DNA from: Blastomussa wellsi
Taxonomy: Eukaryota; Cnidaria; Anthozoa; Scleractinia; Plerogyridae
Assembly (NCBI GenBank): GCA_947652115.1
Contig: OX393562.1
Location: 2,960,046 to 3,024,045, forward strand
Length of the DNA: 64,000 nt
Reading direction: 5' to 3'
Numbering within the stretch: the stretch's first letter is position 1; every line of letters starts with the position of its first letter. Position numbers and translations under genes: made by a program. Of this stretch, positions 1 to 12,074 are shown in pieces. The notes beneath the pieces were generated by a model that had not been told where the DNA came from, did not search any database, and saw only the letters and a list, made by a program, of their open reading frames with translations.

Positions 1-3000
1 AAGGACTTTATGTTCAGACACAGACTGTGCTTTAACTGCGTCAAGTCATCGGATCACACAAGCAAGACGTGTAATCAGGGTCCACCCAAATGTGAGATAT
101 GTGGAAACAGGCACCTTACACTTCTCCATGATCCATCAAGACCAGAAAACCAGACCACGCCCATATCATCAGCCTGTACTCAAGTCTGCAACGGAGCACC
201 TGCTCGTTCATGTGCTAGGATTGTTCTGTTGAAGGTATCCGACCGATCAAAGGAGGTGTTGACATATGCAGTCCTAGACGATCAATCAACTGATGTCTTT
301 GTTACGGACTCTCTGTTAAATGAATTGAATGTCAACAGTCAGGAGGTCAATCTTCAAGTGAACACGATCCTGGGCACCAACACTGCTCGGATGTGTAAAG
401 TTTCGGGTCTGCAAATTCAAGATGTGAATGGAGAACATTCGCCAGTCAAGGTACCATATGCGTATGCTCAAGAGAACATCCCTGCAACACATCATGACAT
501 TGCTACCCCTGAGATAGCGAGACAATGGGAACACTTGAAAGTTATTGCTGATCAAATCCATCATCAACCACATGTAGGCATTGGCATGTTGATTGGTAGA
601 AATGTCCCCACTGCCTTTCAACCACTAGAAGTTATTTATGGAGAAGCAGACGAACCATGGGCGGAGAGATACAAATTCGGGTGGACAATTATCGGCCCTG
701 TTTGTTTGGACAAGAATGCGTTTGAAGAACCTACCCACAAAGCATCTGTGAATCGTGTAACCGTTATGAGAGAGGAACTGCCCATTCACAATCTCCAGGT
801 GGACATGGCAGCCAACTTCATTAACAAAACACAAGTGAAAGACATGACGTCCCCCCAGCAGATTCGCGAGATGATGCAACTTGACTATAGTGAACTGAAC
901 TACAGCCGCAGCAATCCCGGAACTGGACTTGCACAATCGATCGAAGATAGACGCTTCTGTCAAATCATAAGTTCGGAAATTCACAGGAATCATCTCGGCA
1001 ACTGGGAGGTCCCACTCCCTTTCAGGAGAGACAAGATAAACTTGCCAGACAACCGAGAACAGTGTGTAAAAAGACTGTTGTCCCTAAGGAGAAAGCTTAT
1101 CAGGGACCAGAAAACGAAAGAGAACTATGTTGAATTTATGCAGAAAATTCTTGACCGCCAGCATGCCAGTCGTGTTCCGACAGATGCGCTTACGGGTCTC
1201 CCTGGTAAAGTATGGTACTTGCCACATTTCGATGTATACCATCCAAAGAAGCCCGATCAAGTACGGGTTGTCTTCGATTGCAGTGCTGTCTTTTGTAATG
1301 AGTCTTTGAACAGAAACCTTCTACAAGGCCCAGACCAGTTGAACTCTCTCGTTGGAGTCTTGAACCGCTTCCGTAAAGATGAAGTTGCAATAACCTGTGA
1401 TGTGGAACAAATGTTCCATAGTTTCTATGTAGATCCTGCCAGCAGAGACTTCCTCCGCTTTCTTTGGTATGAGAACAATGATCTAAATGGCCCGATCGTT
1501 GAGTTCCGCATGAATGTTCATCTCTTCGGAGCTGTATCGTCTCCTGCAGTAGCCAACTATTGTCTTCATGAAACAGCAGAGGTTGGTCGTGCGCAGTTTG
1601 GTGACAAAGCTGCGGATTTTCTCTGTAGAGACTTTTACGTCGATGATGGACTCACTTCAGTTTCTACTGTCGTGGAAGCCATCAAGTTGATTGAAGACAG
1701 CCAAGCCCTTTGCGCGTCTGCAAAGCTCCGTCTTCATAAGTTCGCCAGCAATTGTAAAGATGTCTTAGAAGCACTTCCCAAAGATGACCGAGCAAAGGAC
1801 CTTAAGGATCTTGACCTCCGTCATGACGCGTTACCTATCCAAAGGTCCCTCGGCACCTTTTGGTGTATAGAGTCAGATACCTTAGGCTTTCGTATAGAAC
1901 TAAAGGATAAACCGCTGTCTCGTCGCGGGATCCTTTCGACGATAAGTTCTGTGTACGATCCACTTGGGATCGTCTCACCAGTGATCTTGACCGGGAAACT
2001 GATCTTACGAGATCTTTGCCTTCAGAATGTAGACTGGGACGACCCTGTTCCGGAGGACATCCTCCCTCGTTGGGAAAGATGGCGTAACGAGCTACCACTG
2101 CTAGAGAATGCCGCTGTTCAGCGTTGCTTCAAACCATGCGGTTTTGGAAAAGTGATGCAATCTGAAATCCACAGTTTCTCAGATGCCAGTCAGTCTGGAA
2201 TCGGTCAGGTCTCGTACCTGCGACTTGTCAATGAAAACAAAGATGTTCATGTCAGTTTCCTCATGTCCAAAGCAAGAGTTGCTCCCATCAAGCCAGTGTC
2301 GACTCCTCGTATGGAACTAACGGCCGCTGTCGTGTCGGTGAACGTGACTACTATGCTGCAAAATGAACTAGACTACACAAGCTTACAGTCAGTCTATTAT
2401 ACAGATGCTGAGGTGGTGATTGCTTACATCCAAAATGACGCACGTCGGTTCCATGTTTTTGTAGGCAATAGAGTGCAGCACATCCGTGACCGTAGTAAAC
2501 CAGAACAGTGGCACCATGTACCTGGAAAAGAGAACCCTGCAGACGAGGCATCTCGCTCTCTCACGGCCAGTCAGCTACTTGACAATAAAAGATGGTTTCA
2601 TGGACCAGAGTTCCTCTGGAAAAGCAATGTGCCACTCCTGAACACAGTGCCGCCAACCGAACTACCAAAGGATGACGTTGAAGTAAAGTCAAAGGTCCTC
2701 ACCACAGTATGCTCACCATCCGAAGAACCCGCTAATCTTCTGGTTTACCTTCAGCGTACCTCGTCGTGGTACAAAGCCAAGGTCTCAGTCGCTTGGATCA
2801 TAAGAGCAATGTCCAACCGCCAAACAGCCTTGTTAGCATGTAAACCCCACTGCAGTAATGAAGTACAACCGGCGAAGGCTGCCGACATATCAAGAAGTGA
2901 CAAAGGTACTAAGATCTTGCCCCTCAAAGTAGAGGAACTAGTTCACTCAGAAAGAGCTATCTTGCGCGAGCTCCAACAGGAACATTTTGGTCCCGTGATA

Positions 3001-4422
3001 CAGTCATTGAAGAATCTTGATGGTAATTCAGACAAGTTCCAAGAAAGAAACACTGCACGACACAGAAACAAGAGATTAAAGAAGACTAGCAATTTGTACA
3101 AGTTAGACCCGTTCGTCGACGGAGATGGACTGCTCCGAATTGGTGGACGTATACGCCGTGCGGATATGCCTCTAGATGTCAAACATCCTCTCATCTTACC
3201 GAAGAGCGATCACATCACTGATCTTATTGTGAGACACTTCCACTCGGCGACCGTACATCACCAAGGACGTGGAATCACCCACAACGCGATTCGTCAGGCT
3301 GGGTTTTGGATTGTTAATGGCCGTTCTTCAGTCGCAAGAACAATCGCAGAATGTGTCACCTGCCGCAAATTGCGAAGTCGACCACTTACGCAAAAGATGT
3401 CAGACCTACCAGAAGAGCGCGTCTCGCCGACCGCCCCCTTTCACTACACAGGCATGGATGTGTTCGGTCCATTTTACGTAAAAGAGGGCCGCAAAACTTT
3501 GAAGCGCTATGGCTTAGTTTTCACATGCCTTGCATCCCGCGCTATCCATCTTGAGACGCTCAACTCCATGGAAGCCGACTCTTTCATAAGTGCCCTACGC
3601 CGTTTCATCTGTAGACGTGGGAAAGTCCGTGAACTACGCTCCGACCAGGGGACAAATTTCATTGGTGCCAAAAATGAACTGGCCGCCGCTTTGCAAACGC
3701 TTGATCAAGCTCGGATCAAGAACTTTCTCCGTACCAAAGACTGTGACTGGATCGATTTTAACATGAATGTTCCCACTGCTTCGCATATGGGCGGAATTTG
3801 GGAAAGGATGATCAAGTCAGTCAGATCAGTACTCCTGGGCCTACTGCAAGAACAAGGCACCCAACTAGATGATGAAGCATTACGCACTTTGATGACAGAA
3901 GCAGAAAACGTCATTAACAGCCGCCCACTTACCGTGGACAGTCTTTCTGATCCAGCTTCACCAGAACCCATAACACCAAATCATCTCTTGACGCTGAAGT
4001 CTGAGGTAGTACTCCCCCCTCCTGGCAGTTTTGATCAGTTAGACGTATATTCTAGAAAGAGGTGGCGCCGAGTACAACATTTAGCAAATCAGTTTTGGTT
4101 CAGATGGCGTCGAGAATACCTCTCTCTCCTTCAGAAGAGACAGAAGTGGAACGTCCCGCAACGAGATTGCAGAGAAGGAGATATTGTCTTACTCCTAGAT
4201 GGTGACCTGCCCAGGAACCAATGGCCACTCGCCCAAGTGATGAAGGTTTTCCCAAGCAAGGATGGCCTCATCCGCAAGGTGCAACTGTCTGTTGTCCAAG
4301 ACGGAAAACGCAAACAGCTGGAACGGCCCATCCACAAGTTGGTGTTACTGCTCCCTCGAGAAGAAGCTGCAGACCAGGATGTTATCCCCGTCCGAGGAGC
4401 CAGTACTAAGGACAATGACTGA
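1..4422 (+). CDS. BEL/Pao LTR-retrotransposon polyprotein (5' end outside window)
   Basis: One uninterrupted frame of about 1470 codons, first Met at 10 but open to the window edge, so the gag N-terminus is missing. Domains in order: two zinc knuckles (CFNC...H...C and CEICGNRH, residues 7-45); an aspartic protease core with VLDDQS near residue 88; reverse transcriptase with FYVDD near 541-545; RNase H/Pao peptidase-type segment with FSDASQSG near 722; integrase with an HHCC zinc region (H...H...CVTC, about 1075-1115) and a D-D-E core (GMDVFGP near 1150, RSDQGTNF near 1211, GGIWERM near 1262); then a C-terminal block (GDIVLLLDG...W) of the DUF5641 type. This order is the Pao/BEL order. Such a protein copies its own RNA into DNA and integrates it. 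No stops or frameshifts interrupt it, so the copy looks young. Annotated as a mobile element, not a host gene. Confidence 0.95.
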   Translation, partial: KDFMFRHRLCFNCVKSSDHTSKTCNQGPPKCEICGNRHLTLLHDPSRPENQTTPISSACTQVCNGAPARSCARIVLLKVSDRSKEVLTYAVLDDQSTDVFVTDSLLNELNVNSQEVNLQVNTILGTNTARMCKVSGLQIQDVNGEHSPVKVPYAYAQENIPATHHDIATPEIARQWEHLKVIADQIHHQPHVGIGMLIGRNVPTAFQPLEVIYGEADEPWAERYKFGWTIIGPVCLDKNAFEEPTHKASVNRVTVMREELPIHNLQVDMAANFINKTQVKDMTSPQQIREMMQLDYSELNYSRSNPGTGLAQSIEDRRFCQIISSEIHRNHLGNWEVPLPFRRDKINLPDNREQCVKRLLSLRRKLIRDQKTKENYVEFMQKILDRQHASRVPTDALTGLPGKVWYLPHFDVYHPKKPDQVRVVFDCSAVFCNESLNRNLLQGPDQLNSLVGVLNRFRKDEVAITCDVEQMFHSFYVDPASRDFLRFLWYENNDLNGPIVEFRMNVHLFGAVSSPAVANYCLHETAEVGRAQFGDKAADFLCRDFYVDDGLTSVSTVVEAIKLIEDSQALCASAKLRLHKFASNCKDVLEALPKDDRAKDLKDLDLRHDALPIQRSLGTFWCIESDTLGFRIELKDKPLSRRGILSTISSVYDPLGIVSPVILTGKLILRDLCLQNVDWDDPVPEDILPRWERWRNELPLLENAAVQRCFKPCGFGKVMQSEIHSFSDASQSGIGQVSYLRLVNENKDVHVSFLMSKARVAPIKPVSTPRMELTAAVVSVNVTTMLQNELDYTSLQSVYYTDAEVVIAYIQNDARRFHVFVGNRVQHIRDRSKPEQWHHVPGKENPADEASRSLTASQLLDNKRWFHGPEFLWKSNVPLLNTVPPTELPKDDVEVKSKVLTTVCSPSEEPANLLVYLQRTSSWYKAKVSVAWIIRAMSNRQTALLACKPHCSNEVQPAKAADISRSDKGTKILPLKVEELVHSERAILRELQQEHFGPVIQSLKNLDGNSDKFQERNTARHRNKRLKKTSNLYKLDPFVDGDGLLRIGGRIRRADMPLDVKHPLILPKSDHITDLIVRHFHSATVHHQGRGITHNAIRQAGFWIVNGRSSVARTIAECVTCRKLRSRPLTQKMSDLPEERVSPTAPFHYTGMDVFGPFYVKEGRKTLKRYGLVFTCLASRAIHLETLNSMEADSFISALRRFICRRGKVRELRSDQGTNFIGAKNELAAALQTLDQARIKNFLRTKDCDWIDFNMNVPTASHMGGIWERMIKSVRSVLLGLLQEQGTQLDDEALRTLMTEAENVINSRPLTVDSLSDPASPEPITPNHLLTLKSEVVLPPPGSFDQLDVYSRKRWRRVQHLANQFWFRWRREYLSLLQKRQKWNVPQRDCREGDIVLLLDGDLPRNQWPLAQVMKVFPSKDGLIRKVQLSVVQDGKRKQLERPIHKLVLLLPREEAADQDVIPVRGASTKDND

Positions 4423-4469
4423 CATTAAACTAGTTCTTTATTTTGTAAATGAGTCTCATTTAGGGGAGC

Positions 4470-4793
4470 CATGTAACGGCACCCGTGTGCCTCAGTTTTA
4501 GTTGTTGTCACGCAATCGTGACACGGTCACATAGATTACGTCACCACGCACATGCGCGGTAAGTTTCAGTTTCGTTTAGACCACGCGGTGTCCTGCCATT
4601 TTAGCCCGGAAAGGCGTAAGTTTTTTGTATTTTCTGCGTTTATTGTCTGTATTTTCACTCCCTTTTTGTTTCTTTATAGCTTAGTGACCTTTTGTAACAA
4701 TTTTCATTTCAGTTTTGACAGTTTGGTTAGTTAATTAAACTCGTTCAAGCCAAATGGGTCTCTTGTGTGTTTACGGATGCCCGCGCCGGTCCA
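4470..4793 (+). repeat. 3' LTR of the BEL/Pao element (right boundary uncertain)
   Basis: Just after the stop codon a purine run (AGGGGAGCCA) resembles a polypurine tract and is followed by TGTAACGGCACC, a typical TG start for an LTR. A TTAATTAAA-rich stretch near 4730 could serve as polyadenylation signal. The right edge is a guess at a CA near 4793; no second LTR copy is in the window to fix it. Confidence 0.55.
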
Positions 4794-6793
4794 TGCTATA
4801 AAACTATCGTCTCGAGCTTCTCTCGTGCTCTCCAAACTTCCCGCGTGCACCATAACTCGCTGGTGCGACGCTGAAGCATGAACCACCTGTTAATTATTTG
4901 TAACTAGCACTTACTACAATATTGTACGCAAATTTTAAACTGCAATTCACTGTCAAGGAAAAATCCAATCCATTCACTAGCCAAATCTTGCATTCTGGTG
5001 TTTATGGCAATGCGTTCACTTTTCTGCGACACAAAAATCTTATTTTGAATTTCTAAAATTCAAGGATAAAGCAATTCGATAGTTCCTTGCGAATGTTGTA
5101 AAAATGCAAAGATTTGCAAACAAAGGTATTCTGCCCTGTGCCAAAAAGGTATGATTTTGCAAGGTGAAATATTACAGACTTGAATACTTTCCCATTTGGT
5201 GAATTTGAGGTTTGTAGTAATTATAAATCAGTGACTTGCAATACAAGCGCCTTTTCTTTTTATAGAACAAAAACAAATCCTTGACTTTTGTCGGCATCAA
5301 ACAAGGGATCTTGGTCAATATTTTCTCGAATATGGGCTTAGTATCATGCCCAGACAGATTTAATTGTCAATTAAGTCTTAAGTATTTTTTTAGCCTGAGT
5401 ATGTAAACTCTAGATGCCGCTGAATGACCTACGGATTTTGAGCTGAACTATTTGTGTCAGTTTTTTGTTTACTTGTTCGATAGTTTAATACTCCCTTGGG
5501 TGGAAAATGCATGCATGATAAATTCTCAAATACGTATTCCCCTCAGTCGAATTAACTTAGACTTTAATTTCTTCAAAGGCTGTCTGATATAAACTGCCAG
5601 TACAATAGTAGGAAAACCAGATAACAGGCGGCATTGCGCAAGAAAAGCAAGCCCTTAATAGCATTAGCTATTGACAAACTTAAGAAACTTATTAGAAAAT
5701 AACCCCAGTTTAATATTATAGAGCCCGTTGTATGAGGACCAATTGTAAAATGCAAATTTTTGGTACTGCGGGAAAACAAATGAATTCCTGTGCTGTAGGA
5801 ATATTCGCAAACAAGAACTTTTACCTGCAATTTAGTCTACTTTTGCTGGTTGACAAAAAATGCTCCCTTCTGTAAAATAATTAACCTGGCTCTTTTTAGG
5901 AAAATTTAAAAACCAAATACTGATAAATCAACATTAAGGTTTGGAAAGGAAGAAATTCGTAGTGTTTTGATCTGTTCAATTCATAGATCGAGGCCTGTGC
6001 AAGAATTTGTACAGCAAATCAGCATATTTGGGCAGTTTTAAGACCACTTTGGCTACAATCGTGACTATACGAACAATTAAACATTTACAGATCTTTGTTT
6101 TCACGTAACAAACACTTTAGAACAAAAGTATGAAAATTGTAATAAATAAACATCTTCTTTATCTTAAAGATGTGGAATACCAAGTTTGTTCCTGCCTCAA
6201 TCTACAATCCGGGTCTAGGTGTTCGGAAGTCAGCCAGGACAAATCTGGCGAAGAAATTTCGATACAACGCTGTGATAGTATCTCTTTTTCCAACGAGCGT
6301 AAGGCTTATGTTTCAGCTTGTTTCAGTTTGAACTATGTTGTACTGCACTAAATAAACTAACATGGTTGTTCAAATTTAAAGAATATATCGCGAGTTTGAC
6401 AGGGAGAAGACACTGTCATTGGAAAAATTTTCTTCTAGAACTATGACCGCAGAGGGCGATCTCAACGTAATGTGGGAATCTGTAAATTGTATTAAATTTT
6501 AATTTATATTTAAGAAACCTACCGTTAACTTGGAGCTGAAAGACAGCTAGCGTGATTAACAAAAGTGAGAGGGTTTCAGCCATTTCGCTTCAGGGCTGGT
6601 TACTCTCTTACAGCGCTCTTTGATAATCTCACAAATAAGCGACACAAACACTTTCTCTAAATAGGCAATGATTTAATCATTTTTGGACTTTAAAAGGTGA
6701 GGTCACCCGGCCAAGGTTAGACATTTAATATAACCAATTATATTGAAACTCTCATGTGGTCTTGGATTTCTTAGTTGCGAGCATAGCATCTTG

Positions 6794-7011
6794 GAGCCCC
6801 TCCCAGGGGGGCGTGCATGTTCCCAAGATCCCTTAACCTTTTTGGATTTTATCCCTTGTTCCCCATTACTAAAACCCCTTGTTCCCAAAAATGATCCCAA
6901 ATATCTAGTCAAGAGTTCCCCTGTTCCCTGAAAATAATTTGAAAATATCCCCTGTTCCCTGAAAATAAATACTACAGTTCCCGTGTTCCCTAAAACCCCT
7001 GGGAGGGGCTC
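6794..7011 (+). mobile_element. MITE with GAGCCCCTCCCAGGGG termini and 6-bp target duplication, copy 1
   Basis: A 218-bp element that begins GAGCCCCTCCCAGGGG and ends with the inverse CCCCTGGGAGGGGCTC. It is flanked by the direct 6-bp repeat ATCTTG (6788-6793 and 7012-7017). The inside carries repeated GTTCCCTGAAAATAA units. No coding capacity. A second copy lies in opposite orientation at 50247-50470 with its own 6-bp duplication, which confirms the ends. Confidence 0.85.
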
Positions 7012-7336
7012 ATCTTGAATCTTTCACAGTTAACAGTAGTTCAGAAGTATTATTCAAACTAAATCAATTGAAAAGTTATTGGTGGCGGAGCAGAGGGGGA
7101 GGGGGGGGAGGGGCTTGCCCCTTACGTTCTTGTATCAAAACTGGTGCTCTCGCAGTATAAAATTGATTTGGTATAAATTTCCATTCTTGTGATCTTACTT
7201 ACTGCGGCTGGCTTTTAACAACGACCAAGAGGATGGAACAGGCTTTTCTACAGTCTTCAGTTGTCGGGGTATAATATTTAGAAGGGACAAAAACATCACT
7301 GATGCAATAATTCCCATGAAGCACGCAGTAAGCTAT

Positions 7337-7520
7337 CGTTAGGTAATAATGATGTATTGAATGCAAATTCCTTCGAAATATTGGGTCAGAAATTGGAGAT
7401 CTGGGTGGCACGTACCCTTCCAAAACCTATCTGAACCCCCTCGCCCCTCCCCCCCCCACCCACTTGGCTTGGTGTACGATAAGCTCCCCCACGTTTTAAA
7501 ATGCTCCTCCGCCTCTGAAA
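7337..7520 (+). repeat. Dispersed repeat shared with 45299-45440
   Basis: The stretches AATAATGATGTATTGAATGC, TTGGTGTACG and CACGTTTTAAAATGC occur in the same order here and at 45299-45440, with C-rich runs between them. This marks two diverged copies of one repeat family. Class and true ends are not determined. Confidence 0.55.
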
Positions 7521-8604
7521 ATGAAGGATATGAATTGTAACTCACGTCTTAACGACTGTTTTATATTATCCCAACTATAAATCACCTCAGTAATATCTCT
7601 TGCTCAGGGGACTGGTATGACGACCCAGAAGAGTGTTTTTATGTGTCATCTCCGGGTCTTGAGGGAATGGCCTTTTAGAACTGCTGCAGACGATTTTGGT
7701 TTCAAAGCCGATACCAATCTTTTCAGAGTTTGGCTGGCGCGGAATATGACACTCTGCCCACTTGTGACGCAAATAACACACATTTGCTTGAGTTTCGAGT
7801 GCCTTGAGTCGAACTTTACGGCAAAAACTGACAGGTCAGAATAATACTGCTTGACAAGATCGATGATACATCGGTAGAAATATCACTCCCAATAAAAAAA
7901 CTGCTTCGTATCTTTCTAAAAGAGTATTTCCGTTTTAGAATTAGATCTTCAAGAATAAAGCAGTTTGTTTACCGATGTCCGATGTTTTAAATAACCGGGG
8001 CTTATAAACAAAAACTAAATATCCCGAAGAGCTATTTTAGTTATTAATTTCGTCTCTCTCACCGGCAGTTTTCCAAAGTGCGAGGAAGATGACAAACTTG
8101 GTCAGTTCACAGAAGCAATCCGTTCTTTTCAAAATAGGTAATATTTTATTAAAAAAATTTGCATCAAAAGGAAAACACGTTAACTCCAAAAACACTCAGC
8201 TCAGGAGGGCGTGTTTACACATAAAAGCTACTAAAAATCGAGTCATTAAATTTTCATTTTCGTTCTACAGCTGAAGCAAAATGTGTCACAGTTTATAGAA
8301 CCGAAATTTCAACGCGATACAGAGTGTCCCAAATCAAGGTGGATATTGGTGTCCCAAAACAAAGAAACTGCGGCCATATTGGTGTCCCAAAGCAATCCTC
8401 CGGAAATTGAACCCTATTGTTATGGAAATATCATCTTTTGTTTCAGCAATCCAATATGGCCGCTTGTCACGTGTGTGAAAATACTCTATAGATGATGAAG
8501 AGCTTGTTATTATTTTTGATCCAGGTTCAAATTAAGTCCCCAGCTCATGTTTGACCCAAATTCTAGTCCCAGTCCCATTTTTTGTTCCCAAATTACCAGT
8601 CTCG

Positions 8605-9085
8605 GTGACGCTAATTTCCCTTTCGTAAACGGTCGGTGCCATTTTTAACGGTCGATGCCATATAATTGGTAACCAAGCTTTTCGGAATGGACGATGCTAT
8701 ATCCGCTCTAGTTTAGGCCTGGACTAGGTCGAAACTGGTGATAGACTAATACACACTTACCAAATGCTTAATTGTTCAATTTCACACTGGTGTGCTTGCG
8801 GTTAGCTTTATTTGTTGGGTGGGGCAATACTATAAGTAAAATATATATACTAAGAAAGTCTTGTTTTATAACGAAATTTTGAGAGGATTTGGTGGATTGG
8901 TCTGGTAGTGTAGTGGTAGTGTACTGGTGAAATAGGGATGTTGGCTTGTCAGAGGTTCAGGGTTCGATTCTTGTCATTGACTAACAACTTTTCTTTTTTT
9001 GTGGGTAAAAAAATTCGATGATAGCCCAAAAAAAATTCTAAGTGTCGAAAAAATGGCATCGACCGTTTACGAAACGGAAACGTGC
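8605..9085. repeat. Inverted-repeat element enclosing a tRNA-like segment
   Basis: The left arm near 8605-8675 contains TTTCGTAAACGGTCGGTGCC, and the right arm near 9050-9085 contains the inverse GGCATCGACCGTTTACGAAA. Between them, 8890-8985 has a weak A-box-like TGTAGTGGTAG and a B-box-like GGTTCGATTCT, as in a tRNA-derived SINE head. No tRNA cloverleaf can be drawn, so it is not called a tRNA gene. Confidence 0.5.
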
Positions 9086-9481
9086 CTCGGTGACCCAAAT
9101 CTTTTCTCAGTGAAAAATAGGAAAATGCCAGTTACATTATTACCCTTTTGTCCCCTCATTTCAGCTATTGGCCCACCCGTAATTCGTTCAGCGGCGGGGG
9201 CAACTTTCGGACCCAGAGGGATGGGGTAGAAGGCGTTTGCTCTTTATGGCTAAATTACTGCATCCCTTGGATTATAAGCTCTCAACTGGGTACAGTGATA
9301 GCATTCGGTTTGCTGATCAATTTCAGCTATGAACCCATCAATATGTCTATATTGCTATTTATAAAATAACTGAAATACTACGCGCGTTCTCATTGGTTGA
9401 TAGGTGTTGTTTAGATGAGAGTATGTAAACATGGTTGTGACGTTTTAGTTCCGTGGGTAATTTTAAGAAATATTTTAAATA

Positions 9482-9607
9482 AAGCAATAGTGGCCTTTTT
9501 CCGTGTTTTCATCGCCTCATCTAAATACTCGGGGGTTTAGTAGAACTGTCGTCGGATTTTCGTGTTTAGATGAAGCTGTATAAACACGGAAATAAGTCCT
9601 CTATTGC
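9482..9607. mobile_element. Short MITE-like inverted repeat
   Basis: Starts AGCAATAGTGGCCTTTTTCC and ends with an inverted version (GGAAATAAGTCCTCTATTGC), arms of about 24 bp with a few mismatches. Non-coding and AT-rich flanks. A clean target duplication is not visible. Confidence 0.5.
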
Positions 9608-12074
9608 TTAAATATATCACTGAAATAATATGGAAAAATAATATTGTAAATTAATGAAGTTATGTAAGGAATAAAAAAAACATTGAAAAAAAAAAAAAAA
9701 CCGTAATTGCAGTGCCTTTTCAGTTTTTCCTGGTGAATCAAAATACCTTAGTTGCTACTTCGCTTGGCGCCGGAAATCAGCAGCAAGTTAAAAATATTGT
9801 ACATCGACTTTGATCCTTCAATGTCCTTTTTGAACAAATGTGAATAAATTAATGGATACGAATAATAAAGATTAAAAAGATCAAAATTGCTAAACGTTTG
9901 TACAATGAACAATAAACGTGAGCAATATTCAGAAACAATAAAAACATCAAATAGGCTTTGATGATGGTTCTAGTTAAAACTGTTTTAACTTACACAAACC
10001 TTTTAAGGTGTAGTCTTAACATATATAAACTGACAAAAAGGAGTGATTAAAGGAAAATTGAATTGTTGCTATTATCTGCAGATGTGAACTACCATTGTAT
10101 TTTTCTTTCATCCTGAAACTGGTATAATTAAATAACGTCAGTAATGGAAATAGGCAATTTCCATTTTGCGAATGACGTGTCGCACAAACCCAAACTAAAT
10201 AGTCGTCATAAATTAATCAAAATTCTCCCACGAGAGGTGAAGAGAAAGAAATAAAATGTTCTGAAGTCTGTGAAATTTTCAGAGAGAAATACTTCTCAGC
10301 GCATGTTGTTATCAAAATGCATATTCATGGAAGTTCTAGAAGGCTTCATTATATTTTGATTCTGTCAGGTCATGTTTAGCATTACACAGGGTATATACTT
10401 ATTTTTTTCAGTGCAAAACGTAGGGATGTAACTTTGCCTATCTATTTGATGGAGTGCATTAACGTAACAACAAACCTACCTATGAGCATTAGTTTACGCA
10501 AACGTCTGCCAGTATGTGCTATCAAATAAAGTGAAAATTGATCTGAAAATGGTTTATTGGGACACTTTTCATGTGAACATAGCAAGTTAAAGCCGGAAAG
10601 AATACGAACGCGCCAAGCAAATAAAAACATTCCACGGTATTTTTATTCTCGGATATCGTGTAAAGTAGATCTCTCGACAAACGCAATTTGAAGTCAGAGA
10701 AACAACAACAAAAAAGCAAATGTTGAAAAATATATATGGTTTAGACATTTCAGTGTGTATCGCTAAATATTTTCACACGTCGTTTTCAATTGTAGCCGAA
10801 GTATTTGTGGGCGTCGCGAAAAATACTGCAATATAAAGCGCTAAAATATGTTTAGTCTTTAAGTCCTGAACGGTAACATTTTCTTGGTCCGGGACACTAA
10901 AAAAGGCCTCCATAAAGCTTCTAAACTCCAACCAGTATAAATTAAAGGGTACCCTATAAATCAACTTTTCGGAGATTGATAGAGTGGAGGGGGTGCGGAG
11001 ATTAGCTCACTGATCAGTGACGCCGTTACTGCCTGAGATGTTCTCTACATTGTTTGCCCATTTTGTCTTGGATTGACAGTATTTATAAAGATTTTTGTAA
11101 ATCGAGGAACAGTTGCTTACAAGGCCAGAATGTTCCCCGCAGTTGATAACAAGAGTTATGATTAGTATAGCATAATGGGGAACAAATCAAATTAGGCACC
11201 CGTACAATTTTAATTTTAAGCTTTACAGACTGAAAGCCAATATGGCTCACCAAGGAACGGGTAGTTTACACAAACTTGTTTTGTGTGAATTCAGATAGTC
11301 CTCCTAAAATACATTTTACTTTTGTTTCAACGCTTTTGCTGTTCTCGAAGAAGTTGCATTTATAAGACAATTTTTAGCTTCGTAACTCGTCCATGACTGG
11401 ATTTAGTTATCTGAATAATTATCTGTTAACGAGGAAAAGCGAACTATTAAAAACTTAAATGGCAAGTATAATGTCTCATTCAACGAACTAATTGAAAAAG
11501 TCATTAGCCTGAGGCAACATCAGATGAACGTAAAAATACGTAATTTCGTCGTAATAAAAATAAAATTATAACTGTTTACATGTTATGTTCCAAAAATCTC
11601 CAATTATAAACAGGCTGTACGAAATATTGTTGCTATAGGAACACAACCAAACACGCTGCAATCTCTTTTGACCGTCTTGGGGCGTGTGCAACAAATTAGC
11701 AACTTTTATCTGTTTCATTGGCAAAGAAAATTGTTTTCGTCTCTTGGTGTAAAGCTTTTAGAAGGCGTTCTGGTCTTTAGCATGCGGGCAATCATGTCAA
11801 CATGAAGGCAGATGCGCTTCGTATCTCAACCATCATCTGCTGTTGTGATTACAGACCTCAATTGCTCGATCGCGTGGGTCTATAATGTCATAATTCGCGA
11901 TTTATAGCTCAAGATGGATTTGCCGACACGTAAATAACGATGCGTAATTGCGATTTCGTTTTCCCAAATTACAGTCATTACCGGATCGAATTTATCGTTT
12001 TGATCTTCAGCTCCTCAATAAATCTGAGTCACCACTCCTTCTGTGCAGTCAATGATTTGAACCGCACCCAAGAA

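Larger units (their letters stand above)
4794..12074. other. Non-coding region between the BEL element and the homeobox gene
   Basis: About 7.3 kb with no open frame that looks like protein. It holds the repeats listed separately (6794-7011, 7337-7520, 8605-9085, 9482-9607) and AT-rich unique sequence. As it lies upstream of a homeobox gene it may contain regulatory DNA, but no specific site can be supported from sequence alone. Confidence 0.6.

Noticed and set aside
11940..12074. N-terminal extension of the homeobox gene from an upstream Met
   Set aside because: Adds a hydrophobic segment not expected in a nuclear homeodomain protein; the Met at 12075 is preferred, though the true start is unproven.
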